This document shows positions 61,901 to 64,000 of a stretch of 64,000 nt of DNA, piece by piece; within the stretch, counting starts at the first letter, position 1, and every line of letters begins with the position of its first letter. This stretch comes from Agelaius tricolor (taxonomy: Eukaryota; Chordata; Aves; Passeriformes; Icteridae). The DNA lies in NCBI GenBank assembly GCA_023055355.1, contig JALJCS010000002.1, forward strand, positions 89,243,001-89,307,000. Reading direction: 5' to 3'. The translations under genes were made by a program, and so were the position numbers. Below the pieces are notes generated by a model. That model was not told the origin of the DNA and ran no database searches. It was given only the letters and a program-made list of their open reading frames with translations.

Positions 61901-63161
61901 TCCTAGAGACAAATGACAAGGAACCAGAGCCAACATGTGTTTTTGCAGAATTTAGGACATGCTCATCCTTTCTGCTCTGTTCCTCTCTGTTGTGATGCAA
62001 AAAAGCCATGAGCATCACCAGCTCTCATCTAGCAGTGCTTTTACTCATTAACCCTGGGGTAAATAAATGGATTCATGCTGACAAGGGTAGGAAAAAATGA
62101 GATCTTTCTTGATATTAAATCTTTAACTTTCAGCTTGAAAATGCTTTCTTTACCTGTTGACCCTTCATGGTTTTTCAGTTACTCAAGGTAAAAGTAAAAT
62201 AAAGAATAAAAAAGAGCCATTTTTTTGTTGCTTGGGTAAATTTAAAACCCAGCTTAATTCTGGAGCTGTGGTTCATGTCCAAAGCTCTTTGATAATAGAG
62301 TCTATAACCGAGGGAATTGCTTAATTCTGTTCAGTTTGCTCATCTCCACTCACACTCATAATGAGTTCCTGAATAAATTAAATGATAATTAATTGTGTGA
62401 CATTTCAGACCACGTGTTGTGGATTTTAGAGTTAAGATTTCCTGATGGAATCCAATCCATGGGTTTAGTTTCTCCTCATTTACTATAACAGTTTTCCAAG
62501 CTTTTTCATACTGAAGTGCTTGCACTGTGGTTCCATGCATAATAATCAGATCAGGGTAAGGTTACATAACAAGAAAGAACTTCACTTTCATCCCCTCTTG
62601 GTAATAGATGAGCAAGTCAGACAGGAAATCAGTCTGCTTTCAAACAGGGTATATTAAAAAATTTATGATGCAACGATATCTTGTACTCCCTGGGTTAGAG
62701 GAAAAAGAGTGGTTTGATAAAGAGGCATCCTATACCCAAAGCAAAATGGTAACACAATTGCAAGTGTACAACATGAAAAAGAACCAGTGACAATAGCAAC
62801 ACTGCCATTAATCATTCTGTTGAGGACAGCTATTTATCAAGAGATGAATCTCTCAGCAGCTATGGCTCACATGGCTTGAACTTAAAGAACCCTGGATGAT
62901 CCTTGAAGGATAAAGGAAATGTTAAATTTTCACACAAGTAACACAGCCTTTGCTTTCCTGGGTCAGGAGAAAAATATGTAACCACCATTAAGGCCAGGAT
63001 GGTTCAGCTTGTGCTTGTTGCAACAAACCACAGAAGAAGCAACAGGACAATAAAGAAGAAAGGTCTCTCTCAGCTTCCCCTCCAATTCTCTAAACACAAG
63101 TGTCCCAAGGAGGAATGACCCTTCCTGGAGAAGAGGATCTGATTGCAGCCCTTGTAACAAT
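58912..63161. other. Unique AT-rich non-coding DNA
   Basis: No gene is recognised. A short imperfect repeat (atccaggacattcata and atccgggacatttata) lies near 61811-61853, after a TGCCCTGGTTTGAGACA stretch that resembles an LTR start but continues into no recognisable LTR. Confidence 0.45.
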
Positions 63162-63166
63162 GATCT
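63162..63166. repeat. Tentative left target-site duplication of the 63167 LTR
   Basis: GATCT here compares with GGTGT at 63520-63524, only three of five bases matching, so it is a weak call. Confidence 0.25.
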
Positions 63167-63519
63167 TGTGCTGGTTTTGGCAGGGATAGAGGTAATTTTC
63201 TGTGACACCCTAGACCACAAGGCACCATGTTTAGCAATATAAAGCTGGGGGGAAGAAGGAAAGGGGGATGTTCACAGTGATGGTGTTTTTCTTCCCAGGT
63301 CCTGGCTGGGTGTGATGGAGCCCTGCTGAACAACTGCCTGCCCTTGGAAGGGATGAATTAATTCCTTGTGTTGCTTTTCTTGTGTGCACAGACTTTTTTT
63401 CACCTATTAAACTTAGCCCATGAGTTTTCTCACTTTTATTCCTCTGATTCTCTCCCTGTGCCTCTCCGGGCATGGAGTGTCTGTGTAGGGCTGGGCTGCA
63501 CTGGAATTAAACCACGGCG
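63167..63519 (+). mobile_element. ERVL-like solo LTR
   Basis: The LTR begins TGTGCTGGTTTTGGCAGGGA, matching the avian ERVL-type start 'TGTCCTGGTTTTGGCTGGGATAG'. A TATA-type AATATAAAGC lies near 63236. The 3' part has ctattaaacttagcccatga (63403), a gagttttctcacttttattc block, and attaaaccacggcg at the end, matching 'TTAAACCACGACA'. It is 353 bp with no retroviral genes adjacent. It belongs to the same broad family as the LTR at 10569 but keeps more of U3. Confidence 0.82.
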
Positions 63520-63524
63520 GGTGT

Positions 63525-64000
63525 TCTTCACCTGCCTTCACACAGGGGCCTTGCAGAGCAGTCCTAAGGCAAAGAAGAGACATTCCCAGGACATTCACCC
63601 CTTTCCAGGTGGGCAGGAAGTGGATTAACAGGCATGGAGCCCAACTCATCTTCTCAGAACCAGCCCTAAGTTTCCTACAAATCAGAAGCATCAAAGGAGG
63701 GCTACAGAGGTTGCTGCCTGTAACAACCTTCCTGGCAGAGGTGGTAGCTCAAAGTCAGCACCAGCCCTGAGGATTGGAGCTTCCTCTGCTGCTGATATTA
63801 CTGAGGAGAGACTCTCATGTGTGGGTAATTGTGTGGGCACAGTTTCCCACTGAGGAGGGGCAGTAGGGAAATGCTCGTGGTGCCAGCACATCCATTTCTG
63901 CATCTGGTATTCAGGACACTGATTCCCCTGGCTTCAATGAGGGAAAGAAGACACACTGTGTGCTGAGGGAAGTTTGCCCTGCTGGCATTGTAGCTTTCCA
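63525..64000. other. Unclassified GC-richer DNA
   Basis: No gene or dispersed repeat is recognised. Minus-strand frames of 70 to 93 codons have no motif. Confidence 0.45.

Noticed and set aside
61777..61990. LTR starting TGCCCTGGTTTGAGACA
   Set aside because: Only the first 15 or so bases resemble an LTR start. No interior landmarks or end were found.
1..64000. CRISPR arrays, operons, ribosome binding sites, prophage or plasmid functions
   Set aside because: The sequence is vertebrate nuclear DNA. No regularly spaced direct-repeat array or dense coding was seen.

Overview
This window looks like vertebrate nuclear DNA, most likely from a songbird (Passeriformes). Two lines of evidence support this. 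First, there are many CR1 LINE fragments of the avian type, including the CR1 ATTCTRTG-like 3' octamer tails. Second, there are several solo long terminal repeats (LTRs) of the kinds that fill passerine genomes, with ERVL-like ends flanked by 5-bp target duplications and ERVK-like ends flanked by 6-bp target duplications. Family assignments come from remembered consensus features, not from a database search.

I could not support any host protein-coding exon, tRNA, rRNA or other functional RNA gene. The open frames are short (mostly 60 to 140 codons). The longest, 214 codons on the minus strand at 27615-28259, is a decayed remnant of CR1 ORF2. The window is best read as a gene desert or the inside of a very large intron.

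Layout from left to right: AT-rich unique DNA with a possible LTR scrap (2432-2545) and an old CR1 (2770-3237); an LTR (4082-4486); about 5 kb of unique DNA; a CR1 3' end (9641-9928); a compact ERVL-like solo LTR (10569-10841); an old amniote MIR-like repeat (11767-11920); a decayed CR1 (12600-13545); about 8.4 kb of unique DNA; an ERVK-like solo LTR with an intact 6-bp target duplication (21991-22608); about 5 kb of unique DNA; three minus-strand CR1 copies (27608-28356, 34700-35250, 38024-38560) around an unusual composite ERVL-like LTR (35409-36880); a CR1 tail (41136-41290); about 7 kb of unique DNA; a possible LTR next to a (CCCTT)n tract (48325-48967); two copies of one LTR family (50953-51353 and 53684-54099), the second inside a CR1; an ERVL-like LTR scrap (56864-57137); a CR1 split by another LTR (57765-58911); unique DNA; and a last ERVL-like LTR (63167-63519).

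No genes work together here. What can be read is insertion history: old CR1 and SINE-like copies first, younger CR1 copies next, then LTR insertions, at least two of which landed inside CR1. The most unusual object is the LTR at 35409-36880. Its 3' half appears twice, yet the whole is bounded by a single near-matching 5-bp target duplication. No new biological system is evident.
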